Source of the DNA: Planifilum fimeticola
Lineage (GTDB): Bacteria; Bacillota; Bacilli; Thermoactinomycetales; DSM-44946
Length of the DNA: 64,000 nucleotides
Reading direction: 5' to 3'
Assembly (NCBI RefSeq): GCF_003001905.1
Contig: NZ_PVNE01000001.1
Coordinates: forward strand, 1-64,000
Of this stretch, positions 20,772-29,658 are shown piece by piece (the stretch's first letter is position 1; each line of letters begins with the position of its first letter). The position numbers were made by a program, and so were the translations under genes. The notes under the pieces were generated by a model. That model saw only the letters and a program-made list of their open reading frames with translations, was not told the origin of the DNA and ran no database searches.

Positions 20772-21722
20772 ATGAAAAGAATTTCCTTTATTTTTATTTT
20801 GGCTTCCGTGTTGTTCCTGTCCGCCTGCGGCGGGGGAAGCGGCGCGGACGACCGGCTGTTCCTCACCATCGCCACCGGGGGACAATCCGGGGTTTATTAT
20901 CCCCTGGGCGCCAGCCTGGGCAAGCTGTACGAAACCGAATTGGGAGCCAAATCCTCCGTGCAGGCCACGGGTGCCTCCGTGGAAAACATCAACCTGCTGG
21001 ATCAAAAGCGCGCGGAACTGGCGATCATCATGGGGGATGCCGCCTCCCAGGCCTATGAGGGAACCGGCCCCTTCGACAAAAAGGTCCAATCCTTCGCCAC
21101 CGTCGCCTCCCTGTATCCCAACTATGTTCAGGTGATCACGACGAAGGATTCGGGGATCGAAACCATCGAGGATCTGAAGGGAAAGCGGGTCGGCGTCGGG
21201 GCCCCCAACAGCGGAGTTGAATTGAATGCCCGGGCGATCCTGGAAGCCTACGGCATGTCCTACGATGACTTCGAAGAAGATTTCCTCTCCTACAGCGAAG
21301 CGATCGACGGCATCAAAAACGGAACGGTGGATGCCGCCTTTGTCACCTCCGGCATTCCCAACCCGGCGGTGACCGATCTGTCCACCACCCACGAGGTGAA
21401 GGTGATCCCCATCGAAGGGGAGGGGATGAAAAAGCTGAAGGAGCTCTATCCGTACTACGCCGAAAACACCATCCCCAAGGGCACGTACGGAAACAAGGAG
21501 GATGTTCCCACCGCCTCCATCATGAACCTGCTGGTGGTCCGGCGGGATATGGATGAGGAGACGGTATACCGGTTGACCAAGACGATGTTTGAAAACCTGG
21601 AAAAGATCCAGAGCTCGCACAATGCCGCCAAAGCGATCAAACTGGAGACGGCGAAGGACTCCGTTCCCGTCCCCTTCCATCCCGGGGCTGAAAAATATCT
21701 CAAAGAAGCGGGAGTGGAATAA
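20772..21722 (+). CDS. TAXI-family TRAP transporter solute-binding lipoprotein
   Basis: Extracellular solute receptor of a TRAP transporter. The 316-aa protein begins with a lipoprotein signal (MKRISFIFILASVLFLSAC, lipobox LSAC, lipidated Cys19) followed by a Gly-rich linker. The mature domain has TAXI features: TIATGGQSGVYYPLGASLGK at the N-terminus, LRGKRVGVGAPNSG-type core (LKGKRVGVGAPNSGVELNAR) and AEAFVTSG-like DAAFVTSGIPNPAV. TAXI receptors often bind glutamate or other organic anions, but the ligand cannot be read from sequence. First gene of a three-component set with a DUF1850 protein and a fused permease. Confidence 0.92.
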   Translation: MKRISFIFILASVLFLSACGGGSGADDRLFLTIATGGQSGVYYPLGASLGKLYETELGAKSSVQATGASVENINLLDQKRAELAIIMGDAASQAYEGTGPFDKKVQSFATVASLYPNYVQVITTKDSGIETIEDLKGKRVGVGAPNSGVELNARAILEAYGMSYDDFEEDFLSYSEAIDGIKNGTVDAAFVTSGIPNPAVTDLSTTHEVKVIPIEGEGMKKLKELYPYYAENTIPKGTYGNKEDVPTASIMNLLVVRRDMDEETVYRLTKTMFENLEKIQSSHNAAKAIKLETAKDSVPVPFHPGAEKYLKEAGVE

Positions 21723-21730
21723 TTCCGTCG

Positions 21731-22231
21731 GTGGTAAAAGCCCTCCGGAGGCGAAGGTTCGCCGGTCTCCTGGTGGCCTCGATCCTGTCCATTCTCGTAG
21801 TTGTGTGGCTTTTCCTTCCCGTCAGATTCCTGGAAATCGTCGATGAACAAAGCGGCCGGCGATACGGCCTCTTCCGGGTGGAGGAGGATGCGCGGATCCG
21901 CCTGTCGTGGATTCATTCCGTCGAACGCACGCCCTGGGTGGAGCAGTACCGGATCAGGGGAACGAAGCTGATCCTGACGGAGGTGCGCGTGAAGTCCTTC
22001 GGGGCGGGAGTCGACGTGGAAGCTCCGGAATCGAAGGTGGAAGGAGGATGGGTGGTGATGCGCAAGATGGATCGGGAATTTGACGCCCTCCATTTCATCT
22101 ATTCCCGCCGTGCAGGCCATCGGCTGCACCTCGGAAACCGGGACCTCGATCTGAAATCCCGCGTTCCGCACCACGCCTCCGTCGAGGTGCGCATCCGGAA
22201 GAGCCCCCGAATTTCGGCCATCATCGAGTGA
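21731..22231 (+). CDS. DUF1850 domain membrane-anchored protein
   Basis: 166 aa from GTG 21731, nine bases after the receptor gene. One hydrophobic helix (about 10-30, GLLVASILSILVVVWLFLP) anchors a domain with the DUF1850 hallmark IRLSWIHSVERTPWVEQYRI and VKSFGAGVDVEAP. DUF1850 genes commonly lie between TAXI receptor and TRAP permease genes; their role is not established, but an accessory of the transporter is the obvious guess. Confidence 0.85.
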   Translation: MVKALRRRRFAGLLVASILSILVVVWLFLPVRFLEIVDEQSGRRYGLFRVEEDARIRLSWIHSVERTPWVEQYRIRGTKLILTEVRVKSFGAGVDVEAPESKVEGGWVVMRKMDREFDALHFIYSRRAGHRLHLGNRDLDLKSRVPHHASVEVRIRKSPRISAIIE

Positions 22232-22241
22232 GGTGAATTCT

Positions 22242-24272
22242 TTGAGCCAGGAACAAACGCAAAGCGGCAGCAGGGAGTTGCTTGAAAAATATGACAAGGA
22301 AATGCGGTTCCGGATCCTGAAATCCCGGTGGCAGGCGGTCCTCGTCACCCTTTTGGCGGCGGGCCTTTCCCTGTACCAGCTGTACACCTCCGCCTTTCCC
22401 CTGTTCAACACCCATCCCCATCGGGCCATCCACTTGGGCGTCATCCTGGCGCTGGTTTTTCTCCTGTATCCCTTGGGCCGGAAAAGCCCGAGGGACCGAA
22501 TCGCCTGGTATGATGCGATTCTCGCCCTGATGGGATTGGCCACGGCCGTCTACGTTGTGGCGGACTTCGCGGGCATCGTCCAGCGGGGAACCACCCTGTA
22601 CAATACGACGGACCTGATCTTTTCCATCGCCACTGTCCTTCTCGTCCTGGAGGCGGGCCGCCGGGTTATCGGATGGGGACTTCCGGTCCTGGCTCTTCTC
22701 TTCATGTTGTACGCCGTATACGGAAGGGAATTTCCCCTGGACGCCTTTGCCCACCGCGGATACACCTGGGAAGATACCCTGGCTTACATGTTCATGGGGC
22801 TGGAAGGCATCTACGGAACGGCGATCGGCGTCTCCGCCAGCTACATCTTCCTGTTTATCCTGTTCGGAGCTGTCCTCTCCAAGTCGGGAATGGGCCAGTT
22901 CTTCAACGACCTGGCCCTGGCCCTCGCCGGATCCTCCAAGGGAGGACCGGCCAAGGTGGCGGTTCTGTCCAGCGCCTTTCTGGGCTCCATCAACGGTTCG
23001 GCGGTCGCCAACGTGGTGACCACGGGAGCCTTTACAATCCCCCTGATGAAGAAAATCGGCTACCAGCGAAACTTCGCCGGCGCAGTGGAAGCCAGCGCCT
23101 CCGTCGGCGGCCAGGTACTTCCGCCCGTCATGGGGGCCGCCGCCTTCATCATGGCGGAAACCCTGGGAATCCCCTATTCCACCATCGCCCTGGCCGCGTT
23201 GCTGCCGGCCCTGCTGTATTATGTAAGCGTGCTCACCCAGGTCCATCTCCGGGCCGACCGCCTGGGGCTGAAGGGCATCCCCCGCTCGGAAATCCCGCGG
23301 GTGAGGGATGTGCTGAAGGAGCGGGGACACCTGGTCATCCCCCTCCTGTTTCTCATCTACATGCTGTTCTTCACCAACGTCACCATCCTGTACACCGCCT
23401 TCTGGACCATCCTGGTGACCCTTGCCGTCGCCTCCCTGCGCAAAACGACCCGGATGAGCCTCCGGGACCTGATCGACGCCCTGGAAGAGGGGGCGCGCTC
23501 GGCGATCGGGGTAGCCATGGCATGCGCCGTGGTGGGCATCATCGTCGGGGTCGCCGCCCTGACCGGGTTCGGATTGAACCTGGCCCAGGGGATTATCGAT
23601 TTTGGAAACGGCAACCTGTTCTTCACCCTGCTCTTCGCCATGGCGGCGTCCATCCTGCTGGGAATGGGCGTCCCCTCCATCCCGGCCTATGTCATCACGG
23701 TCACCATGGCGGCGCCGGCGCTGGTGGAACTGGGCGTTCAACCCCTGGTCGCCCACATGTTCGTCTTCTACTTCGGCATCTTCGCCAACCTGACGCCGCC
23801 GGTCGCCCTGGCCGCCTTCGCCGCGGCGGGCATCTCCGGCGGGAGCCCGATGCGAACCGGATGGGCCGCCGTCAAGCTGTCCGCCGCGGGATTCATCGTC
23901 CCGTACATGTTCGTCTACTCCGACCAACTGCTGCTGGTCAACGCCGGATGGGCTGAGGGACTCGGCCTGGCCGTCACCGCCGCCGCGGGGGTGTTGATGC
24001 TGGGGGCGGCCGTGGAAGGGTATCTGCTTTCACCCCTTTCTCCCCTGCTGCGCCTTGTTTTGGGAGCGAGCTCCCTGCTTCTGATCGATCCCGGTCTGAT
24101 CACGGATCTCGCCGGGGCCGCCGTGGGCGCTTTGGTTTTCCTCCGGCAATGGTGGCGCAAGCGAAACCAAACGGACGGAATCTCTTTATCCGCTGAACCC
24201 TCTTTCTTTTTCCAAAAAACTCATCCCCATCGACGCACCGGATTTGCAAGGAGGGGAACGCGAGGAAGATGA
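22242..24272 (+). CDS. TRAP transporter fused permease (DctQ-DctM type)
   Basis: 676-aa polytopic protein combining the small 4-TM (DctQ) and large 12-TM (DctM) TRAP subunits, as usual for TAXI systems; it couples solute uptake to an ion gradient. The DctM half shows SAFLGSINGSAVANVVTTGAFTIPLMKKIGY and PPVMGAAAFIMAE near the middle and GMGVPSIPAYVI near 475, typical of the family. I start at TTG 22242 because GAGGTG lies six bases before it; GTG 22233 would place the start inside that site. The tail after the last helix is basic. The stop overlaps the next gene's ATG (ATGA). Confidence 0.9.
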   Translation: MSQEQTQSGSRELLEKYDKEMRFRILKSRWQAVLVTLLAAGLSLYQLYTSAFPLFNTHPHRAIHLGVILALVFLLYPLGRKSPRDRIAWYDAILALMGLATAVYVVADFAGIVQRGTTLYNTTDLIFSIATVLLVLEAGRRVIGWGLPVLALLFMLYAVYGREFPLDAFAHRGYTWEDTLAYMFMGLEGIYGTAIGVSASYIFLFILFGAVLSKSGMGQFFNDLALALAGSSKGGPAKVAVLSSAFLGSINGSAVANVVTTGAFTIPLMKKIGYQRNFAGAVEASASVGGQVLPPVMGAAAFIMAETLGIPYSTIALAALLPALLYYVSVLTQVHLRADRLGLKGIPRSEIPRVRDVLKERGHLVIPLLFLIYMLFFTNVTILYTAFWTILVTLAVASLRKTTRMSLRDLIDALEEGARSAIGVAMACAVVGIIVGVAALTGFGLNLAQGIIDFGNGNLFFTLLFAMAASILLGMGVPSIPAYVITVTMAAPALVELGVQPLVAHMFVFYFGIFANLTPPVALAAFAAAGISGGSPMRTGWAAVKLSAAGFIVPYMFVYSDQLLLVNAGWAEGLGLAVTAAAGVLMLGAAVEGYLLSPLSPLLRLVLGASSLLLIDPGLITDLAGAAVGALVFLRQWWRKRNQTDGISLSAEPSFFFQKTHPHRRTGFARRGTRGR

Positions 24273-24844
24273 ACTTTCAGGAAGTATGCGGGAAATTGGA
24301 AAAATGGGCGGGAAAGCCTCTGGAGCCCATCATTCTGGACGAAGCGGAGATTTTCTGTTTCTTCCTAAAAGGACCTTACCGGCATCGATTCACCCCGGGG
24401 GATACCGGTGCGCGGAAGGTCCAGCTGGATTGGGACCGCGCCGAAGCCTTCGTGGAGCAGGTGAAAAATCAGGCGGAACCTGATGTCCACATCTTTTATA
24501 TGGAGGGATTCGAATCGGGGGTGGAAGTGGCCGTCGGTCAATCGGACTCCAAATACGACATCCTCTGCTGGGCGAAGACGGACGGTTCCAATTATGATAT
24601 CTATACGTATGATCTGATCTGCGAGTTGAAAAAGATCGAAGAAAAATACGGGGAGTTGGAATTCCTTCAGGCCACCTACGACTCGCTGGAACTGGGGCTG
24701 TCCCGGCTGCCAGAGGACTACTCCGAATTCATCTACGACCTGTGCGGCTTCTGTCCGGATCTGCGCGCGCAGATGTTTCACGAGGAGGAGGACTTGATCG
24801 AATACATCCGGGAAAACCATTCCGTGCCCCTCTGGTGGGACTAG
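24269..24844 (+). CDS. DUF4253-like acidic cytoplasmic protein
   Basis: A soluble, strongly acidic 191-aa protein. Its C-terminal 45 residues, DYSEFIYDLCGFCPDLRAQM and ENHSVPLWWD, resemble the C-terminus of DUF4253 proteins (YxFCPD...WWD); the rest I do not recognise. The start overlaps the TRAP permease stop by four bases, with AGGAGGGG upstream, so it is co-translated with the transporter; a strong terminator follows. Whether it serves the transporter is unknown; the overlap may only be an operon accident. Confidence 0.6.
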   Translation: MNFQEVCGKLEKWAGKPLEPIILDEAEIFCFFLKGPYRHRFTPGDTGARKVQLDWDRAEAFVEQVKNQAEPDVHIFYMEGFESGVEVAVGQSDSKYDILCWAKTDGSNYDIYTYDLICELKKIEEKYGELEFLQATYDSLELGLSRLPEDYSEFIYDLCGFCPDLRAQMFHEEEDLIEYIRENHSVPLWWD

Positions 24845-24864
24845 GACGTGTCCCGTTTTCCGTC

Positions 24865-24897
24865 AAACCGCCGGTTTCTCACAACCGGCGGTTTTTT
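24865..24897 (+). terminator. Terminator of the TRAP operon
   Basis: AAACCGCCGGTT / AACCGGCGGTTT perfect 12-bp stem with a 6-base loop and T6 tail, 20 bases after the DUF4253-like stop. Confidence 0.92.
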
Positions 24898-24958
24898 GTA
24901 CCCGCCCGATCCCGAATCCCTCCATACATTGCCTTCTTTTTGAAAGACCGCCATGAGG

Positions 24959-24964
24959 TATAAT
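24959..24964 (+). promoter_or_regulatory. Candidate -10 of the peptide ABC transporter operon
   Basis: TATAAT with downstream AATAGG, about 115 bases before the binding-protein start. A -35-like TTGAAA is too close (13 bases); TTTTTG at 16 bases is a weaker alternative. Confidence 0.4.
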
Positions 24965-25078
24965 AATAGGTGGAATAATCAGACGGGGGACAATATTGAA
25001 AACGAGAGCCGCCTGCATCGCAACCGCTCGCGCCGCAGTCTTCGAGTCCGGATTTCCCACGGGGAAGGAGTGCTGTCC

Positions 25079-26668
25079 ATGAAAATGATCAAGCGATTCT
25101 CTCCGGCGTTCATTTCAGTTCTCTTGTTGCTGTCGGCCGCCTGCGCCCCCAACGCGAACGCCCCCTCCAAAGCGAAGTCCTCGTCGCCGGTTGTGGTCGA
25201 CAATGCCAAGGACACCTTTGTCGTGGCCATCAGCGCGGATCAGGGAACCCTGGATCCGGCGGTGACGATGGACAACTCGGCGTGGAAAATCACCTACCCC
25301 GCCTATGAACGCCTCGTCGAGTACGACGGAAGCAGCACCGAAGTCAAACCCGGATTGGCGAAGGAATGGAAAGTGAGCAAGGATGGCCGCACCTGGACCT
25401 TCACCCTGGAAGAGGGCCATCGATTTGCCGACGGAACGCCGGTGGACGCCGAAGCCGTCAAATTCAGCTTCGACCGCCTCCTGAAAATCGGAAAGGGCCC
25501 TTCGGAAATCTACGGCATCATTTCGGAAATCCGGGCGGAAAACCCGACGACGGTCACCTTTGTACTGAAACAGAACTTCCCTCCGTTCCTGTCCACCCTG
25601 GCCGCCAACTACGGGGGCATCGTGAACCCCAAAGTGATGGAACAGGAGCAAAACGGGGACCTGGGTCAAAACTATCTGGCCAACCACACGATGGGAAGCG
25701 GGGCCTATCAGCTGACGGAATGGAAAAAGGGGCAATATATCAAGCTGGAACAAAACCCCCACAGCCTGAAAAAGCCGTCCTTCAAAACCGTTTACTTTAA
25801 GATCGTCGGCGACCCCTCCGCCCAGCGCCTGCAGCTGGAAAAGGGGGAAATCGACGTGGCCGAAGGCATCCCGGTGGAGCAGATCGAGTCCGTGAAAAAG
25901 ATGCCCGATGTCAAGCTGCTCCAACAGCCCAGTCTGCTGGTGGATTACCTCTACATCAACACGGGCAAAGGGAATCCGGCCCTGAAGGATCCCCGGGTTC
26001 GCCGGGCCATCAGTCACGCCATCGACTACCAATCGCTGATCGAGGCGGTTCAACAGGGGTACGCGACCCGGCTGCGCGGCCCGATTCCGAAGGGCCTGTG
26101 GGGACATGATCCCGACACTCCCGTATACGACCATGACGTGGAAAAAGCCAAGTCCCTGCTCAAGGAAGCGGGCGTCACGAACCTGACCCTCGATCTCCTG
26201 TACTCGGACAACAAACCCTGGTGGGAGACGGAAGCGCTGACGGTCCAAGCCAATCTGGCCGAAGCGGGCATCCAGGTGAAGCTGAAAAAGGTGGCCTACG
26301 CCACGATGCGCGAAATGATCGACCGCGGGGAATTCGACCTCTGCACGGGGGTCTGGAGTCCGGATTTCGCCGACCCCTTCATGTTCATGAACAATTGGTT
26401 TGACTCCAGGAATTTCGGTCTGGCCGGAAACCGCGCCTTTTACAAGAATGAAGAGATGGATCGGCTCGTCCGCAAGGCGGCTTCCATCAACAGCAAGGAA
26501 GAACGGATCAAGCTCTATCGACGGGCCCAGCGGATCGCGATCGACGAAGCGCCTTACATCTACCTCTACCAAAAGGATTTTCTCCTGCCGATCCGCAAAG
26601 AGGTGAAAGGTTTCGTGTACAACCCGATGCTCGAGGGAATCTACAACATCGCCGAAATGTCCAAATGA
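25079..26668 (+). CDS. Peptide/nickel-type ABC transporter substrate-binding lipoprotein
   Basis: 529 aa from ATG 25079 (AAGGAG eight bases upstream). Lipoprotein signal with lipobox LSAAC (Cys near 23) and a Ser/Lys-rich linker, then an SBP_bac_5 (DppA/OppA) domain: ISADQGTLDPAVTMDNSAWK at the start, KPGLAKEWKVSKDGRTWTF, and the usual DPRVRRAISHAIDYQSLIEA at about 310. It captures oligopeptides or related solutes outside the membrane. First gene of a five-gene import operon; an attenuator-like hairpin follows it, as expected for a receptor made in excess over the permease. Confidence 0.92.
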   Translation: MKMIKRFSPAFISVLLLLSAACAPNANAPSKAKSSSPVVVDNAKDTFVVAISADQGTLDPAVTMDNSAWKITYPAYERLVEYDGSSTEVKPGLAKEWKVSKDGRTWTFTLEEGHRFADGTPVDAEAVKFSFDRLLKIGKGPSEIYGIISEIRAENPTTVTFVLKQNFPPFLSTLAANYGGIVNPKVMEQEQNGDLGQNYLANHTMGSGAYQLTEWKKGQYIKLEQNPHSLKKPSFKTVYFKIVGDPSAQRLQLEKGEIDVAEGIPVEQIESVKKMPDVKLLQQPSLLVDYLYINTGKGNPALKDPRVRRAISHAIDYQSLIEAVQQGYATRLRGPIPKGLWGHDPDTPVYDHDVEKAKSLLKEAGVTNLTLDLLYSDNKPWWETEALTVQANLAEAGIQVKLKKVAYATMREMIDRGEFDLCTGVWSPDFADPFMFMNNWFDSRNFGLAGNRAFYKNEEMDRLVRKAASINSKEERIKLYRRAQRIAIDEAPYIYLYQKDFLLPIRKEVKGFVYNPMLEGIYNIAEMSK

Positions 26669-26678
26669 ACGGCCCTTT

Positions 26679-26710
26679 AAAGGGTTCGGGCTCCGGCCCC
26701 CTTTCTTTTT
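26679..26710 (+). terminator. Attenuator-like hairpin between receptor and permease
   Basis: AAAGGG...CCCTTT stem with an inner CGGG/CCG pairing and a CTTTTTT tail, ten bases after the receptor stop. It probably gives partial termination or 3'-end protection within the operon. Confidence 0.6.
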
Positions 26711-26792
26711 TGCATAAATGGAGATCCGCCGGGTCGATCCCCGGTGATATCCCGTCTGGAGCCCGAATGCGATCCAACAGGAGTGTTTTCCC

Positions 26793-27797
26793 ATGAAGAA
26801 AATGATCGTCAAACGCCTGTTGCTTCTCTTCCTCGTCATCTTCGGGGTGACGCTGATGACCTTTCTGATGTCCCATGTGATTCCGGGAGATCCGGCCCGG
26901 ATGATGGTGGGACAAAGGGCCAGCGAGGAAACCCTGCAAAGAGTGCGCGAGCAGCTCGGTTTGGATCAGCCCCTTTGGATCCAGTATGTACGGTACCTGA
27001 AGGGACTGCTTTCCGGAGATTTGGGCATTTCCATCCGCACCCAAAAACCGGTATTGGACGACTTGATCACGTTTTTCCCGGCCACCCTGGAACTCGCCCT
27101 ATTGGCCTTCCTCTTCGCCATCCTCATCGGAGTTCCGCTGGGCGTCCTGGCGGCCGTGAAAAAGGACACCTTCTGGGATCACGCGAGCCGCCTCTTCTCC
27201 ATCGCGGGGGTCTCAACCCCCGTCTTTTGGAGCGGTCTGGTGATGATCCTCATCTTCTACGGATACCTGGGATGGTTCCCCTCCAGCGGGAGACTGGACA
27301 TGGACGTCCATCCCCCCACCCGCATCACCGGGCTGTATCTGGCCGACAGCTTGCTCACCCTGGACTTCATCGCCTTCAAAAACAGCCTGTGGCACATCCT
27401 GATCCCCGCCCTCACCCTGTCCTACGCACAGCTGGCGATCATCACCCGCCAGGTGAGGGCCAGCATGATCGAGGTGCTGGAACAGGATTACATCCGCACG
27501 GCCATCGCCAACGGCATCCACGGACCCTTTCTCCTCTTCCGCTACGCGCTGAAAAACGCCCTCATCCCGGCCGTCACCGTGATCGGAACCTCCTTCGGCT
27601 CCCTGTTGGGAGGGGCGGTGGTGACGGAAACGATCTTCGGCTGGCCGGGCATGGGAAAATATGTGGTCGAATCCATCGCCTATCTCGATTTTCCGGCCAT
27701 CATGGGGTTCTCGCTGGTCATCGCGGTCGGCTATGTCCTCATCAATCTCCTCGTCGATCTGACCTATTTTCTGCTGAACCCGCAGATCAAGGAATAA
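26793..27797 (+). CDS. Peptide ABC transporter permease (DppB type)
   Basis: 334-aa inner-membrane permease with six helices: signal-anchor helix at 9-29, then the characteristic HVIPGDPARMMVGQRAS periplasmic segment, and the EAA-loop region (DYIRTAIANGIHGPFLLFRYALKNALIPAVTV cut short here: DYIRTAIANG at about 232). The C-terminal GWPGMGKYVVESIAYLDFP motif is DppB-like. It pairs with the next gene to form the channel. ATG 26793 with AGGAG 9 bases upstream (CAGGAGTGTTTTCCC). Confidence 0.92.
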   Translation: MKKMIVKRLLLLFLVIFGVTLMTFLMSHVIPGDPARMMVGQRASEETLQRVREQLGLDQPLWIQYVRYLKGLLSGDLGISIRTQKPVLDDLITFFPATLELALLAFLFAILIGVPLGVLAAVKKDTFWDHASRLFSIAGVSTPVFWSGLVMILIFYGYLGWFPSSGRLDMDVHPPTRITGLYLADSLLTLDFIAFKNSLWHILIPALTLSYAQLAIITRQVRASMIEVLEQDYIRTAIANGIHGPFLLFRYALKNALIPAVTVIGTSFGSLLGGAVVTETIFGWPGMGKYVVESIAYLDFPAIMGFSLVIAVGYVLINLLVDLTYFLLNPQIKE

Positions 27798-27809
27798 AGG
27801 GGGATCACC

Positions 27810-28682
27810 ATGCAGGAGCAGGCCGTCGTCCGCCCCTCTCTGCCGGAGGGCGAAACCCATCCCGTGTGGCACAAGGTGAAGAACAACAAATTGATGATGG
27901 CGGGAATCCTCATCATCGCGCTCATTCTCTTCGCTTCCCTGCTCGCGCCGGTCCTCTCTCCCTACGACCCGACCAAGATTCATATCGCCGAGCGCTTTCA
28001 ACCTCCCTCCTCCGACCACTGGTTCGGAACCGACGAAGTAGGAAGGGACATCTTCACCCGCATTCTCTACGGAGCCCGGCTGTCCCTCGGCATCGGGGCG
28101 GCCGTCGTGGTCGCCGCCGGTTTAATCGGCATGATCCTCGGAACGATCTCCGGCTATTTCGGCGGAACCGTCGACCAGGTCATCATGCGCATCATGGACA
28201 TGATCCTCGCCTTTCCCGCCCTGGTCCTGGCCATGGCCCTGTCCGCCGCCCTCGGACCCAACCTGCAAAACGCCATGATCGCCATCGCCATCGTCAAAAT
28301 TCCGGTCTATGTCCGCCTGGCGCGGGGGCAAACGCTGGAGCTGAGAGAAATGCTGTTCGTCAAAGCGGCCAAAACCTTCGGCATCCGGCCCTGGCGGATC
28401 ATCGTCAAACACATCGTTCCCCACTCGGTTACCGCCGTGATCATTCAAATCACGCTGGATATCGGGGATGCCATCCTCCTGGTGGCCACCCTCGGTTTCC
28501 TGGGACTGGGGGCCCAACCGCCGACCCCGGAATGGGGCGCCATGATCAGCGTGGGCTGGAAATATCTCTTGGATTACTGGTGGTATCCCACTTTCCCGGG
28601 ATTGGCCCTCTTCCTGGCCTCCGGGGCCTTCAACCTGATCGGCGACGGCATTCGCGACATCCTGGACCCGAAATCCAACTGA
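27810..28682 (+). CDS. Peptide ABC transporter permease (DppC type)
   Basis: 290 aa. N-terminal OppC-N segment (VWHKVKNNKLMMAGILIIAL) followed by DPTKIHIAERFQPPSSDHWF and GTDEVGRDIFTRILYGARLS, the classical DppC signature, then five helices and the EAA loop (VKAAKTFGIRPWRIIVKHIV). Forms the heterodimeric channel with the upstream permease, 12 bases away. AAAGGGGG upstream of ATG 27810. Confidence 0.92.
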   Translation: MQEQAVVRPSLPEGETHPVWHKVKNNKLMMAGILIIALILFASLLAPVLSPYDPTKIHIAERFQPPSSDHWFGTDEVGRDIFTRILYGARLSLGIGAAVVVAAGLIGMILGTISGYFGGTVDQVIMRIMDMILAFPALVLAMALSAALGPNLQNAMIAIAIVKIPVYVRLARGQTLELREMLFVKAAKTFGIRPWRIIVKHIVPHSVTAVIIQITLDIGDAILLVATLGFLGLGAQPPTPEWGAMISVGWKYLLDYWWYPTFPGLALFLASGAFNLIGDGIRDILDPKSN

Positions 28683-28696
28683 CGGAGGAAGAGAGC

Positions 28697-29653
28697 ATGC
28701 TGCTTGAGATCAGAAACCTGTCCGTCGAGTTCCGCGGAATCCGCGGCACCGTCCAGGCGCTGAAAGGGATCTGTCTCTCCATCGCGGAGGGAGAAATTCT
28801 GGGGATCGTCGGCGAGTCGGGATCCGGAAAGTCGGTCACGGCCCTGTCGATCCTGGGCCTTTTGGGCAAAAACGCCGCGGTCACCGGCGGAGAGGTGTTG
28901 TACAAGGGACGGAACCTTCTGGCTTTGGACAAAAAAGCGTGGACGTCCATCCGCGGCAAAGAGATCGGCATGGTGTTCCAGGAACCGATGACCGCCCTCC
29001 ATCCGACGATGAAAGTGGGGAGGCAACTGGCGGAGGTGATCCGAAGGCACCGGGGGGTGTCCAGGAAGGAAGCCCGCAGGCTGGCGGTGGCCTCCCTGGA
29101 GGAAGTGCACATCCGCGACCCGCAATCGGTGGCGGAAAAATACCCCTTCGAATTGAGCGGGGGGATGAGACAACGGGTGGTGATCGCCCTGGCGATGTCC
29201 TCTCCACCCTCCCTCCTCATCGCCGACGAACCGACAACCGCGCTGGACGTGACGACCCAGCACGAAATTCTCAAACTGATGAAGGAGCTGTCGGAAAAGA
29301 GGGGGACCGCCATCCTTTTCATCACCCATGATCTGGGGGTGGTGGCGGAATTGTGCCGGAGGGTGGCGGTCATGTACGCCGGGGAAGTGGTCGAAACGGG
29401 TCCCACGGCGGAGGTGCTTCGGTCGCCCGTCCATCCCTACACCCAGGCCCTTCTGCACGCCTTGCCGGATCTGGCGGACCCTCACGAGCCCCTGAAAGCC
29501 ATCCCCGGTGAAGCTCCCGATCCCCGTGCCCGGCCCGCCGGCTGCATATTCGCGCCGCGCTGCCAGATGAGGATCACCCGCTGCCAACGGGAAAAACCTT
29601 CGCTGGAACCGGTGTCGCAGAATCGCCACACGGCCTGCTGGCTTGCGAGGTGA
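28697..29653 (+). CDS. Peptide ABC transporter ATPase (DppD type)
   Basis: 318-aa nucleotide-binding subunit. Walker A GESGSGKS (near 40), Q-loop VFQEPMTALHPTMKVG, signature LSGGMRQRVVIALA, Walker B LLIADEPTTALD and switch His in FITHDLGVVAE. The C-terminal oligopeptide/dipeptide domain contains HPYTQALLHALPDL and Cys-rich GCIFAPRCQMRITRC...C as in DppD/OppD. Start ATG 28697 has GGAGGAAGAG upstream. Confidence 0.93.
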   Translation: MLLEIRNLSVEFRGIRGTVQALKGICLSIAEGEILGIVGESGSGKSVTALSILGLLGKNAAVTGGEVLYKGRNLLALDKKAWTSIRGKEIGMVFQEPMTALHPTMKVGRQLAEVIRRHRGVSRKEARRLAVASLEEVHIRDPQSVAEKYPFELSGGMRQRVVIALAMSSPPSLLIADEPTTALDVTTQHEILKLMKELSEKRGTAILFITHDLGVVAELCRRVAVMYAGEVVETGPTAEVLRSPVHPYTQALLHALPDLADPHEPLKAIPGEAPDPRARPAGCIFAPRCQMRITRCQREKPSLEPVSQNRHTACWLAR

Positions 29654-29658
29654 AGAGG

